A stretch of DNA of 64,000 bases from Dyella sedimenti (GTDB lineage: Bacteria > Pseudomonadota > Gammaproteobacteria > Xanthomonadales > Rhodanobacteraceae), in contig NZ_JAKWJO010000009.1 of NCBI RefSeq assembly GCF_022760995.1, positions 1 to 64,000 on the forward strand. The letters run 5' to 3'. The translations under genes and the position numbers were made by a program. Of the stretch, positions 10,076 through 18,628 are shown piece after piece; the stretch's first letter is position 1; every line of letters begins with the position of its first letter. Under the pieces are notes generated by a model. That model was not told the DNA's origin and made no database searches. It was given only the letters and a program-made list of their open reading frames with translations.

Positions 10076-10864
10076 TCACGGCGTCCCGCTGAACGCCCCG
10101 CGCAACCAATCCCGCATCAACCGATAGCTGCGCTGCGCCGCGCGCTCGTCATACGCGCAGCCCGGCGAGTGCTGATCGGTCTCGGTGAAGCAATGCACCG
10201 CGTTGCCCAGCACCACGAACTGCCAGTCGGCCTTGCTGCCACGCATCTCGTCCATGAACTTGTCGGCGTCGGGCATGGTGCCCTTGTCGTCGGCGCCGTT
10301 CATCACCAGCACGCGCGCCTTGATCTGCCGGGCCAGGGTGGGGTCGTCGGTCTGCAGGGCGCCGTGGAAGGACACCACCGCCGCCACGTCCGCGCCGCTG
10401 CGGGCCAGGTCGAGCACCGCCGAGCCGCCGAAGCAGAAGCCGATCGCGGCCAGCCTGGCGAGGTCGATCGGCGCGTCCTTGGCCTGCGCCTTGAGCTGTT
10501 CCAGGGCCAGGTCGACGCGCTTGCGCATCAGCGCGCGGTCGCCGTACAGCGGCTTCACCGCCGCCATCGCCTGCTGGTCGCTGGCGGGGCGCACCGTGGC
10601 GCCGTACATGTCGGTGACCAGGATCACGTAGTCCTTGCCGGCGATGCCCTCGGCCTTCTTCACGGCCAGGTCGTTGACGCCGTACCAGTTGGGCACCATC
10701 ACCAGGCCGGGACGCTTGGCGGCGACGGCATCGTCGTAGACCAGCACGCTGTGGAAGGTGGTGCCGTCCTGGGTCCATTCCACCGGCTTGTGCACCATCT
10801 TGGCCTGCGCGGCGAAGGCCGCACCGGAAAACAGCAGCGCACAGCAAAGTCGGGCGATACGCAT
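10076..10864 (-). CDS. Exported dienelactone-hydrolase-family protein
   Basis: This 262-residue alpha/beta hydrolase has a signal peptide (MRIARLCCALLFSGAAFAAQ) and the DLH-type nucleophile elbow GFCFGGSA, whose Cys is the nucleophile. It also has a late Asp (NGADDKGTMPDAD) and His (GNAVHCF), completing a Cys-Asp-His triad. The real substrate is unknown; the family name comes from carboxymethylenebutenolidase. AAGGAG lies well placed before the ATG at 10864. It follows the ubiI-like gene by 37 nt and is probably cotranscribed with it. Confidence 0.88.
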   Translation of the reverse strand: MRIARLCCALLFSGAAFAAQAKMVHKPVEWTQDGTTFHSVLVYDDAVAAKRPGLVMVPNWYGVNDLAVKKAEGIAGKDYVILVTDMYGATVRPASDQQAMAAVKPLYGDRALMRKRVDLALEQLKAQAKDAPIDLARLAAIGFCFGGSAVLDLARSGADVAAVVSFHGALQTDDPTLARQIKARVLVMNGADDKGTMPDADKFMDEMRGSKADWQFVVLGNAVHCFTETDQHSPGCAYDERAAQRSYRLMRDWLRGAFSGTP

Positions 10865-10901
10865 GAGCTTCACTCCTTCGGGATGGCGGGGATGAAACGC
10901 T

Positions 10902-12125
10902 TCACCGGCCGGCCGCATGCGCGGCCAGACGATGCTTGATCGGTGCCAGGCGGTCCAGCAGGCGCACGCCCAGGCCGCGTGCGGCGACCAGCGGCGCGGC
11001 GCGCCAGCCATAGATGCGCGCCAGCGCATCGAAGCCGAGCGCGTCCAGCGTGTCGGCGCTGCGCCGGCGGCGCGTATAGCGACGCAGCACGTGCGGCGCG
11101 GCGATATCCTGCCCCGCCGCGCGCGCGGCCAGCAGCACGTCGCGCAATTCGGCCACGTCGCGCAGGCCCAGGTTGACGCCCTGCCCGGCCAGCGGATGCA
11201 CCGCGTGCGCGGCATCGCCAAGCAGGACGAGACGCTCGGCCTGGTAATTCGCCGCCAGTTGCAGGCGCAGCGGGAACGCGGCGCGGCGCGTGGCGCCGAT
11301 GATGCGGCCCAGGCGGAAGTCGCTGGCCACGCCCAACTCGTCCAGGAAAGTCCGGTCATCCAAGGCCATCACCCGTTGCGCCTCGTGCTCGGGCAACGAC
11401 CACACGATGGAGCTGCGCCCGTCGGCCAGCGGCAGCAGGGCCAGCGGGCCGGTGTCCAGGAAACGCTGCCAGGCGGTGCCTTCGTGCGGGCGCTCGGTGG
11501 CGACATGGGCCACCACGCCGCGCTGCGCGTAGTCGCGGCCCCGCGTGCCGATGCCGGCCAGGGTGCGCAGCGGCGAGTCGGCGCCATCGGCAGCCACCAG
11601 CAGGCGCGAGGAAAGCGTGTCGGCCTCCGCGCCGGACAGGGCCAGTTGCACGCGGTCTTCCTGCACCTCGTAGCCCTGGACCTGCGCCGGGCATATGCGG
11701 CGCACACCGGAAGCCTCCAGCGCCTGCCACAGGCGCCACTGCACCAGGCTGTTCTCCACGATGTGGCCGAGCAGGTCGCGACCTTCGTCCGCCGCGTCGA
11801 AATCGATCGCCGCACCGCTCGCGGCATCCCAGACATGCATGCGCGCGTAGGGGCCCGAGCGGGCATCGCGTATGGACGTCCATACGTCCAGCATGTCCAG
11901 CAAGGCGATCGACGAGGGCGCCAGGCCGACCACGCGCAGGTCCAGCTCGTCGTCCGGCGACCACGCCGCCGGTTCGCGCGCCTCGACCAGCGCCGTGGCG
12001 AACCCCGCACGCGCCAGCGCCAGCGCCGTGGCGGCGCCGACCATGCCGCCGCCGACCACCGCCACGTCCAGCGCAGGTCCGCGGCGGCGCACCGGCTCAC
12101 CGCGCAAGGTCGTTACCGCGCTCAT
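10902..12125 (-). CDS. FAD-dependent monooxygenase, UbiI/VisC-like
   Basis: This 407-residue class A flavin hydroxylase belongs to the UbiH/UbiF/UbiI/COQ6 family, which hydroxylates the ubiquinone ring. The N-terminal GxGxxG is VVGGGMVGAATALALARAG, the DG motif is AADGADSPLR, and the FAD ribityl motif is GDAAHAVHPLAGQGVNLGLRD. Its ATG overlaps the ubiH stop by 4 nt, so the two ring hydroxylases are translationally coupled. Which ring carbon this one attacks (C5, as UbiI, or C6, as UbiF) cannot be decided by eye. Confidence 0.88.
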   Translation of the reverse strand: MSAVTTLRGEPVRRRGPALDVAVVGGGMVGAATALALARAGFATALVEAREPAAWSPDDELDLRVVGLAPSSIALLDMLDVWTSIRDARSGPYARMHVWDAASGAAIDFDAADEGRDLLGHIVENSLVQWRLWQALEASGVRRICPAQVQGYEVQEDRVQLALSGAEADTLSSRLLVAADGADSPLRTLAGIGTRGRDYAQRGVVAHVATERPHEGTAWQRFLDTGPLALLPLADGRSSIVWSLPEHEAQRVMALDDRTFLDELGVASDFRLGRIIGATRRAAFPLRLQLAANYQAERLVLLGDAAHAVHPLAGQGVNLGLRDVAELRDVLLAARAAGQDIAAPHVLRRYTRRRRSADTLDALGFDALARIYGWRAAPLVAARGLGVRLLDRLAPIKHRLAAHAAGR

Positions 12126-13357
12126 GGCAGGCGCTCCAGCACGGCGCGCGGCGGTGCGGCGCGGAAACCCATGCCGCGCCGCGCCAGCCATTGCTGCAGT
12201 GGCGGCACGCGGTCGAACGCCAGCATCGCCAGCGAGCGCAGCGGCGCCAACAGGGGCTGCGGCAGGCAAGCTAGTTGGATCAGCCCATGGCTCATCGCCA
12301 TCGTCCCTTCGCGATCGGCGGCACGGCGCTGCGCGTAGTCCGCCAGCAGTTCCTCCGCGCCCGGGTCCGTGGCATCGGCGACCAGCTCGGCCAGGGTGAG
12401 CGCATCGCGCAAGCCTAGGTTGAAGCCTTGCGCGCCGATGGGATGGATGGTCTGCGCCGCATTGCCCACCAGCACCGCGCGCGCGGCCACCAGCTCGCGC
12501 GCGGCCACGCGCTGGATGGCATACGGATGCCGCCGCCCAGGCCGGCTGAGCCGTCCCAGGCGCCAGCCGAAGCGTTGCTGCGCAAGTTCGACGAAGGCCT
12601 CGTCGTCCATCGCCGCCACCGCCTCGGCCTGGCCGGCGGACACCGTCAGCACCAGTCCGCAACGGCGCCCGGCCAACGGCAGCAACGCCACCGGACCTTC
12701 GTCCGCGAAGCGTTCGTAGGCCCGTCCGGCATGGTCGCGTTCCGGCGTCACCGTGCAGACGAACAATGTCTGTCCGTAATCATGGCGCTCGACGCCGATG
12801 CCCAGCCGCTCGCGTACGAACGAACCGGTGCCGTCCGCGCCCACCAGCAAGGGCGTGCTGATCTCAACCGGCCCCTCGTGCGCCTGGATGCGTACGCGCC
12901 AGCCGTCCGCTTCCGCCTCCAGCGTCTCCACGCGGGCCGGTGCCAGCCGGCGCAACCGCGTGCATTGGTCGAGCCGGCGCAGCAGGGCCGCGCCCAGTTC
13001 GCGCGCGGGCAGGGTCCAGCCCAGGGCATCGACCCCATGCCTGGCGGCATCCAGCCGCACGCTGCCGAACTCGCCGGCACGCGTGACGTGGATATGGCGG
13101 ATCGGCGTGGCCTGCGCCGAGGCGTGCGCCCATACGCCGATCGCCCCGAGTCCGTTCACGGTGGCGCGGGCCAGGGCCAGGTTGCGCTCGTCGTAGCTGG
13201 GCTGCTCGCCGATGCGCGGCGCGGCGGCCTCGACCATCACTGCGTCGATGCCCGCCGCATCCAGGGCGATCGCCAGGCTGGCGCCGACCAGGCCGCCGCC
13301 GACGATGAGCACCGGCCGCCGGGAGGTCGCGCCGGAGGGATAGGATGGAGTCGTCAT
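12122..13357 (-). CDS. ubiH: 2-octaprenyl-6-methoxyphenyl hydroxylase, UbiH
   Basis: This 411-residue FAD hydroxylase acts at C1 of the ubiquinone ring. It shows VLIVGGGLVGASLAIALDAAG at the N-terminus, VGADGTGSFVRERLG in the middle, and the UbiH-typical NAAQTIHPIGAQGFNLGLRD in which Gln replaces the usual His. The start at 13357 (MTTPSYPSG) is set by the Rossmann fold beginning shortly after. It is first in a leftward operon with the ubiI-like and DLH-like genes. Confidence 0.9.
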   Translation of the reverse strand: MTTPSYPSGATSRRPVLIVGGGLVGASLAIALDAAGIDAVMVEAAAPRIGEQPSYDERNLALARATVNGLGAIGVWAHASAQATPIRHIHVTRAGEFGSVRLDAARHGVDALGWTLPARELGAALLRRLDQCTRLRRLAPARVETLEAEADGWRVRIQAHEGPVEISTPLLVGADGTGSFVRERLGIGVERHDYGQTLFVCTVTPERDHAGRAYERFADEGPVALLPLAGRRCGLVLTVSAGQAEAVAAMDDEAFVELAQQRFGWRLGRLSRPGRRHPYAIQRVAARELVAARAVLVGNAAQTIHPIGAQGFNLGLRDALTLAELVADATDPGAEELLADYAQRRAADREGTMAMSHGLIQLACLPQPLLAPLRSLAMLAFDRVPPLQQWLARRGMGFRAAPPRAVLERLP

Positions 13358-13448
13358 GGGCCGGCATGATACGCGCTGCGGCGGCCAGGCCCTATCCAGT
13401 TGCGATAGACTGGCGGTCTGCCCTTGGCGCAACACTCTGGAGCAATTC

Positions 13449-14057
13449 ATGGCTACGACGCAAAACCAGCGGCTCGGCATCTTCCTGGCCCTCGCCCTGG
13501 TCATGGCCGCCACCCGCGTGCACCTTTCGCTGTTCCATCACGACGTGTGGGACGCCTCGTGGGGCATCTTCTTCCTGGCCGGCTTCTGGCTGCGCGGCTC
13601 GGCGCGCTGGGCCTTCCCCCTGCTGATGGTCGAGGCGGTGCTGGTGGACTACGTAGTCATCAACAGCCAGGGCATCGATTTCTGGAACCACTACTGCGTG
13701 TCGGCGGCCTACTGGTTCCTGGTGCCCGCGTATTTCGCGCTGTGGGCGGCCGGCAGCTGGCTGGCGGACCGCCGTCCGGGCCTGAACCTGCGCGGCCTCG
13801 GCCAGGCCGCCGTGGCATTTCTGGCCGGCTGGGCCGCCTGCTACGTGCTCACCAACGGCAGCTTCTACTGGCTGAGCCATAGTGTGCCGCAGCCGCGCAG
13901 CGTGGGCGCGTGGCTGGCCAACCTCGGCGACTGGTACCTGTTCTTCCTCGAGGCCACCGCGCTGTACGTCGCGCTCGGCCTGGTGGTGCACGCCTTCGCC
14001 GTGCAGCTGTCGCGCACGCTCGGCCACGCTGGCGGCCATTCCAAGCTGTCGCGCTGA
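13449..14057 (+). CDS. btuM: Probable BtuM-type vitamin B12 transporter
   Basis: This 202-residue integral membrane protein has about six helices. From memory of the family, the pattern TRxHxxxxHHxxxDASWxxFFLAGF near residues 22-46, a cysteine at 83 (NHYCVSAAYWF) and LVPAYFALWAAG match BtuM, a solitary ECF-type S-component from Thiobacillus denitrificans. In that protein a cysteine near position 80 ligates the cobalt of cobalamin. The next gene, 8 nt downstream, is a cobalamin adenosyltransferase, which fits uptake followed by activation. GGAG precedes the ATG at 13449. The name rests on remembered motifs and context, not on an alignment. Confidence 0.7.
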   Translation: MATTQNQRLGIFLALALVMAATRVHLSLFHHDVWDASWGIFFLAGFWLRGSARWAFPLLMVEAVLVDYVVINSQGIDFWNHYCVSAAYWFLVPAYFALWAAGSWLADRRPGLNLRGLGQAAVAFLAGWAACYVLTNGSFYWLSHSVPQPRSVGAWLANLGDWYLFFLEATALYVALGLVVHAFAVQLSRTLGHAGGHSKLSR

Positions 14058-14065
14058 GGCGGCGC

Positions 14066-14632
14066 GTGGGCAACCGCCTTTCGAAGATCTACACCCGCAC
14101 CGGCGACGACGGCAGCACCGGCCTGGGCGATGGCTCGCGCGTCGCCAAGGATTCGCCGCGGGTCGGCGCCTATGGCACGGTGGACGAGCTCAACAGCACC
14201 ATCGGCATGGTGCTGGCCGCCGATGGCGTGCCCGACGACGTGCGCGAAACACTGACCCAGGTGCAGCACGACCTGTTCGACCTGGGCGGCGAGCTGTGCA
14301 TTCCCGGCATGGCCATGGTGGATGATGGCGACATCGAGCGGCTGGAACAGGTGCTCGACGGCTTCAACGATCCGCTGCCTCCGCTGAAGGATTTCATCCT
14401 GCCCGGCGGCGGCATGGCCGCCTCGTGCTGCCATCTCGCCCGCACCGTCTGCCGCCGCGCCGAGCGCGAGGTGATCGCGCTCGGCCGCGTGGAAGAGGTG
14501 CGCCCGCAGGCGCAGCGCTACCTCAACCGCCTTTCCGACCTGCTGTTCGTGATTTCCCGCGTGCTGGCCCGCGCCAGCGGCCACGGCGAGGTGCTGTGGC
14601 AGCACGAGCGCCGCCGCAAGCCCAAGGACTGA
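14066..14632 (+). CDS. Cob(I)alamin adenosyltransferase, PduO/MMAB type
   Basis: This enzyme transfers the adenosyl group of ATP to cob(I)alamin to make coenzyme B12. The 188-residue product has the ATP-binding N-terminus KIYTRTGDDGSTGLGDGSRV and the family motifs GTVDELNS, FILPGG and the arginine-rich RTVCRRAEREV helix, followed by YLNRLSDLLFVISR. It starts at the GTG at 14066, with GAGG upstream, 8 nt after the BtuM-like gene. No corrinoid biosynthesis genes are in the window, consistent with salvage. Confidence 0.95.
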   Translation: MGNRLSKIYTRTGDDGSTGLGDGSRVAKDSPRVGAYGTVDELNSTIGMVLAADGVPDDVRETLTQVQHDLFDLGGELCIPGMAMVDDGDIERLEQVLDGFNDPLPPLKDFILPGGGMAASCCHLARTVCRRAEREVIALGRVEEVRPQAQRYLNRLSDLLFVISRVLARASGHGEVLWQHERRRKPKD

Positions 14633-14641
14633 GAGCCGAGC

Positions 14642-15562
14642 ATGCTGCGGCTCTACACCCACGCCCATTGCCTGCAGCACGATCCGGGCCCGGACCAGCC
14701 CGAATCGCCCGCGCGCCTGCGCGCCGTGCTGCAGGCGCTGGACCAGGACCGCTTCGCCGCGCTGGACCGCATCGAGGCGCCCCGCGCCACCCGCGAGCAA
14801 CTGCTGCGCGTGCATACGCCGCAGCACGTCGATCGCATCCTGGGTACCGTTCCCCCCAGCGGCACCGTGCGCCTGGACGAGGACACCCTGATGTCCCCCG
14901 GTTCCGCCGAGGCCGCCCTGCGCGCGGCCGGCGCGATGGTGGCGGCGGTCGATGCCGTGCTGGACCGGGGCGGCAAGGCGTTCTGCGCCGTGCGCCCGCC
15001 CGGCCACCACGCCACGCCCGACCGCGCCATGGGCTTCTGCCTGTTCAACAACGTGGCGGTCGGCGCCGCCCATGCCATCGCCGCGCACGGCCTCAAGCGC
15101 GTGGCCATCGCCGACTTCGACGTGCACCACGGCAACGGCACCCAGGACATCTTCGCCAGCGAATCCCGCGTGCTGTTCGTCTCCAGCCACCAGATGCCGC
15201 TGTATCCGGACACCGGCCGGGAAGACGAGCGCGGCGTGGGCAATATCGTCAACGCGCCGCTCTCGCCGGGCGACGGTTCCTACGCATTCCGCGAACTGTG
15301 GGACGGCGCGCTGCTGCCGCGCCTGCATGCCTTCAAGCCACAGCTGGTGCTGGTCTCGGCCGGCTTCGACGCACACCGCAACGATCCCCTGGCGGACCTG
15401 CGCCTGGGCAGCGAGGACTACGCCTGGATCACCGGCCGCCTGCGCGACCTGGCCGACGCCCACGCCAACGGCCGCCTGGTCTCCACCCTCGAAGGGGGCT
15501 ACAACCTGCTGGCCCTGGCCACCAGCGTGGCGGCCCACGTCACCGAGCTGCTGGAAGCCTGA
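14642..15562 (+). CDS. Histone-deacetylase-superfamily hydrolase
   Basis: This 306-residue zinc amidohydrolase belongs to the HDAC/acetoin-utilisation/acetylpolyamine amidohydrolase superfamily. It shows the entry motif PESPARLRAVLQAL, the catalytic His pair in RPPGHHATPDRAMGFC near residue 120, and the zinc site DFDVHHGNGTQDIF near residue 158, with a later VSAGFDAHRNDPL segment. Possible substrates are acetyl-lysine proteins, acetylpolyamines or acylated small molecules. It starts 9 nt after the adenosyltransferase and is probably in the same operon; any link to B12 is unknown. Confidence 0.92.
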   Translation: MLRLYTHAHCLQHDPGPDQPESPARLRAVLQALDQDRFAALDRIEAPRATREQLLRVHTPQHVDRILGTVPPSGTVRLDEDTLMSPGSAEAALRAAGAMVAAVDAVLDRGGKAFCAVRPPGHHATPDRAMGFCLFNNVAVGAAHAIAAHGLKRVAIADFDVHHGNGTQDIFASESRVLFVSSHQMPLYPDTGREDERGVGNIVNAPLSPGDGSYAFRELWDGALLPRLHAFKPQLVLVSAGFDAHRNDPLADLRLGSEDYAWITGRLRDLADAHANGRLVSTLEGGYNLLALATSVAAHVTELLEA

Positions 15563-15575
15563 CGACCGACCCGGC

Positions 15576-15974
15576 TCAGCCGGGCAGGAAATCCAGCGCC
15601 ACCGAGTTGATGCAGTAGCGCAGGCCGGTCGGCTTGGGACCATCCGGAAAGACGTGCCCCAGGTGGGAGTCGCAGGCGGCGCAGCGTACTTCCGTGCGGC
15701 GCATGCCATGGCTGTCGTCCTGGTGCAGGGTCACGGCCGCGCGCATCAGGGGCTGGAAGAAGCTCGGCCAGCCGGAGCCGGAGTCGTACTTGCTTTCCGA
15801 GGCGAACAGCCGGGCCCGGCATGCCGCGCACAGGTAGGTGCCGGCCGCCTTGTGCCGGTACCACTTGCCGCTGAACGGCGGCTCGGTGGCCGAGCAGCGG
15901 CAGACGGCGTACTGCTCCGGGGTCAGGCGGGCACGCCATTCGGCATCGGTCTTGTCGATCTTCTGCTCACTCAT
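15576..15974 (-). CDS. msrB: Peptide-methionine (R)-S-oxide reductase
   Basis: MsrB repairs methionine-R-sulfoxide in proteins. The 132-residue cytosolic protein has the zinc-binding CAAC pairs (about residues 45-48 and 94-97), SGSGWPSF, and the catalytic cysteine in GLRYCINSVALDF. It converges with the HDAC-family gene, with 13 nt between the stop codons. The start at 15974 (MSEQKIDKTD) matches the family; the longer open frame upstream is not needed. Confidence 0.96.
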   Translation of the reverse strand: MSEQKIDKTDAEWRARLTPEQYAVCRCSATEPPFSGKWYRHKAAGTYLCAACRARLFASESKYDSGSGWPSFFQPLMRAAVTLHQDDSHGMRRTEVRCAACDSHLGHVFPDGPKPTGLRYCINSVALDFLPG

Positions 15975-16078
15975 GCTGAATCCTCGTCCCGGTTCTGGTC
16001 GCTGGATGGGCCGTCCAACTGCCGTCCATGGGGGCTTTCTGCTAGCTTTACGAGCCTCCCAGCCGACAGACTGCCATC

Positions 16079-18589
16079 GTGACGCCCAAGCTGACTCCGC
16101 GCCACCTGCCTCCGCGCCGCCTGCTGGCGGTTGCCGCCGCCCTCGCCCTGTTCGGCGGAACGGTCGAGGCCCAGACGGTACCGGATCAGTCCATGCCCAC
16201 CACGCCCGCCAGCACGGGATCGTCCGCCGACACCACCTCGCCGACCACCGTCGCGCCGCCAAGCAACGCGCGCCCGCCGGAGGTGCCCAATTGCCCGCTC
16301 GGCTCGTTCCGCTGCCCGCCCCGGCCGCTCAACTATTCGATGTGCCGGCCGAATGCGATGCTGTCGTTCTACGACCCGACGCTGAGCAAGGACAGTTCGG
16401 TCCGCGACATCTCCAACACCTACGTGTGGGCGCAGCGCGTGGACAGCTCCAACCAGAGCGTCTATCACCTGGAAGGCGACGTGAAGATGCAGCGCGCCGA
16501 CCAGCGCATGCAGTCGGACGTGGCCGACTACAACGACGACACCACCGACTACGACGCACGCGGCGGCGTGCACTATCAGGAAGTGGGACAGCTGGTGTCG
16601 GCCGACCACATGCGCGGCAACCAGGATGCCAGCACCGGCATCGCCGACAACGTCGCCTACCAGATGCTGACCAACCGCGGCAACGGCGTGGCCGTGCAGG
16701 GACAGATGCTGGACGACCAGCGCAGCCGCTACCTGCAGGCCACCTATTCCACCTGCGACGTGGGCAACCACGTGTGGGAGATCCACGCCAAGGACATCCG
16801 CACGGACAAGGAAACCGGCGAAGGCGTGGCCAAGGACGCCACCATGTACCTGTACGGGGTGCCGTTCTTCTGGCTGCCCAGCTTCACCTTCCCGATCAAC
16901 GACGAGCGCAAGAGCGGCTTCCTGACCCCGACGATCGGCAACTCCAGCCGTTCCGGCTTCATGGTCAGCGCGCCGTACTACCTCAACCTGGCGCCCAACT
17001 ACGACGCCACGCTGGACCCGCGCATCTACACCGACCGCGGCGTGATGCTGGCCAGCGAATTCCGCTACCTGGTGCCGGGCAGCATCGGCCAGCTGAATTT
17101 CGAGTTCCTGCCGAACGACCATGGCCCCAGCGATCCCGACGGCCTCGCCAACACCAAGGGCGACGATCGTTGGCTGCTGAAGTACAACGACGTCACGCAC
17201 CTGTACGGGCCGTGGTCGCTGAACGTGTCGATCAACCGCGCCTCGGACAGCAGCTACCTGCGCGACTTCGGCAACGACCTGTACACCGCCACCATCGGCA
17301 CGCTTAGTTCCAGCGCCTACATCAATGGCGGCGGCACCTGGGGCAAGGCCTACTGGAGCGCCTCGTTCGGCGCCGACGCCTACCAGAACGTCGATCCCGG
17401 CCTGCCCGACACGGTGGCGCAGTACAAGCGCTGGCCGCGCGCGACCTTCAACGTCGACTACCCGATCAACCGTTGGCTGGAAGTGGGCGCCAACACCGAG
17501 GCCGTGGCCTTCCGCAAGGAAGACTCGGTGGAAGGCAACCGCCTGGACGTGTATCCCTACCTGCAGGCGGACTTCCAGGGCACCGCCTGGTTCGTGCGCC
17601 CCCGTGTGGCCTACCGCTACACGGCCTACGACCTTACCGGCAACTACCAGCAGTATGGTTTCTACGGCCTGCTGGGGCAGGGCCAGACCTCGCCCTTCAA
17701 CAGCGGCTCGCCCAGCCGCTCGCTGCCCGTCGTCAGCGTCGACAGCGGCCTGATCTTCGACCGCAGCACCTCGCTGTTCGGCACCTCCTACACCCAGACG
17801 CTGGAGCCGCGGCTGTATTACCTGTACGTGCCATACCGCAACCAGGACAACATCCCGCTGTTCGACACCAACCTGATGTCGTTCGACACCTGGCAGCTGT
17901 TCACCACGAACATGTACTCGGGCGCGGACCGCCAGATGAACGCCAACAACCTCAGCGCCATGCTGACCAGCCGGCTGCTGGACGACAACGGCGTGGAACG
18001 GCTGTCGGCCAGCTTCGGCCAGATCCGCTACTTCACCCAGCAGCGGGTGCAGGTGCCCAACAGCAACACCACGGTGCCCGTACCGACCGACTGGTCCGGT
18101 TCGGACTACGCCATCGACCTCACCAGCCAGCTCAGCGACGACTGGCGGCTGATGTCCCAGTACCAGTGGAACCCGAACACCCGTCTCACCGACCTGGGCT
18201 CCATCACCCTGCAGAAGCGCATCAAGACCGACGGCATCATCAACTTTTCCTACCGCTACCGCCGCTATCCCGGCAGCACCACGCCGATGCTGGAACAATA
18301 CGACGCTTCCATTGTCTATCCGATCTCGGACCGCTGGCGCCTGCTCGGCCACTGGACCTACTCGACGCTGGACAAGAAGACCATCGAGGCCCTGGCCGGC
18401 GTCGAGTACGACAGCTGCTGCATCGCGCTGCGCCTGGTCGGCCGGCACTACGTGAATACCTACAACTACACCACCCAGCTGGGCTCGGCCAACACCGCGA
18501 TCATGCTGGAGGTCGAGTTCAAGGGCATGGGCCAGTTCACCGGTCAGTCGGAAAACGCCCTGCGCAATGGTATTCTTGGTTATCAATAA
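16079..18589 (+). CDS. lptD: LPS-assembly outer-membrane protein LptD
   Basis: LptD, with LptE, inserts lipopolysaccharide into the outer leaflet of the outer membrane. The 836-residue product starts at a GTG (16079), has a signal peptide ending near GGTVEAQ, a Thr/Ser/Pro linker, an OstA/LptA-like periplasmic domain and a long C-terminal beta-barrel. Cysteines in PNCPLGSFRCP and NYSMCRP near the N-terminus, and an adjacent pair in YDSCCIALR near residue 779, match the disulfide network that makes LptD functional. surA, which encodes its main chaperone, is next. Confidence 0.96.
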   Translation: MTPKLTPRHLPPRRLLAVAAALALFGGTVEAQTVPDQSMPTTPASTGSSADTTSPTTVAPPSNARPPEVPNCPLGSFRCPPRPLNYSMCRPNAMLSFYDPTLSKDSSVRDISNTYVWAQRVDSSNQSVYHLEGDVKMQRADQRMQSDVADYNDDTTDYDARGGVHYQEVGQLVSADHMRGNQDASTGIADNVAYQMLTNRGNGVAVQGQMLDDQRSRYLQATYSTCDVGNHVWEIHAKDIRTDKETGEGVAKDATMYLYGVPFFWLPSFTFPINDERKSGFLTPTIGNSSRSGFMVSAPYYLNLAPNYDATLDPRIYTDRGVMLASEFRYLVPGSIGQLNFEFLPNDHGPSDPDGLANTKGDDRWLLKYNDVTHLYGPWSLNVSINRASDSSYLRDFGNDLYTATIGTLSSSAYINGGGTWGKAYWSASFGADAYQNVDPGLPDTVAQYKRWPRATFNVDYPINRWLEVGANTEAVAFRKEDSVEGNRLDVYPYLQADFQGTAWFVRPRVAYRYTAYDLTGNYQQYGFYGLLGQGQTSPFNSGSPSRSLPVVSVDSGLIFDRSTSLFGTSYTQTLEPRLYYLYVPYRNQDNIPLFDTNLMSFDTWQLFTTNMYSGADRQMNANNLSAMLTSRLLDDNGVERLSASFGQIRYFTQQRVQVPNSNTTVPVPTDWSGSDYAIDLTSQLSDDWRLMSQYQWNPNTRLTDLGSITLQKRIKTDGIINFSYRYRRYPGSTTPMLEQYDASIVYPISDRWRLLGHWTYSTLDKKTIEALAGVEYDSCCIALRLVGRHYVNTYNYTTQLGSANTAIMLEVEFKGMGQFTGQSENALRNGILGYQ

Positions 18590-18628
18590 CTTCCCTGTCG
18601 CCTCCGGCGACTGAAGGCCCTGGACTAG

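Noticed and set aside
13358..13448. Cobalamin riboswitch upstream of the BtuM-like gene
   Set aside because: The space to the divergent ubiH is only 91 bp and lacks a B12-box-like GCCACTG, too short for the known riboswitch class.
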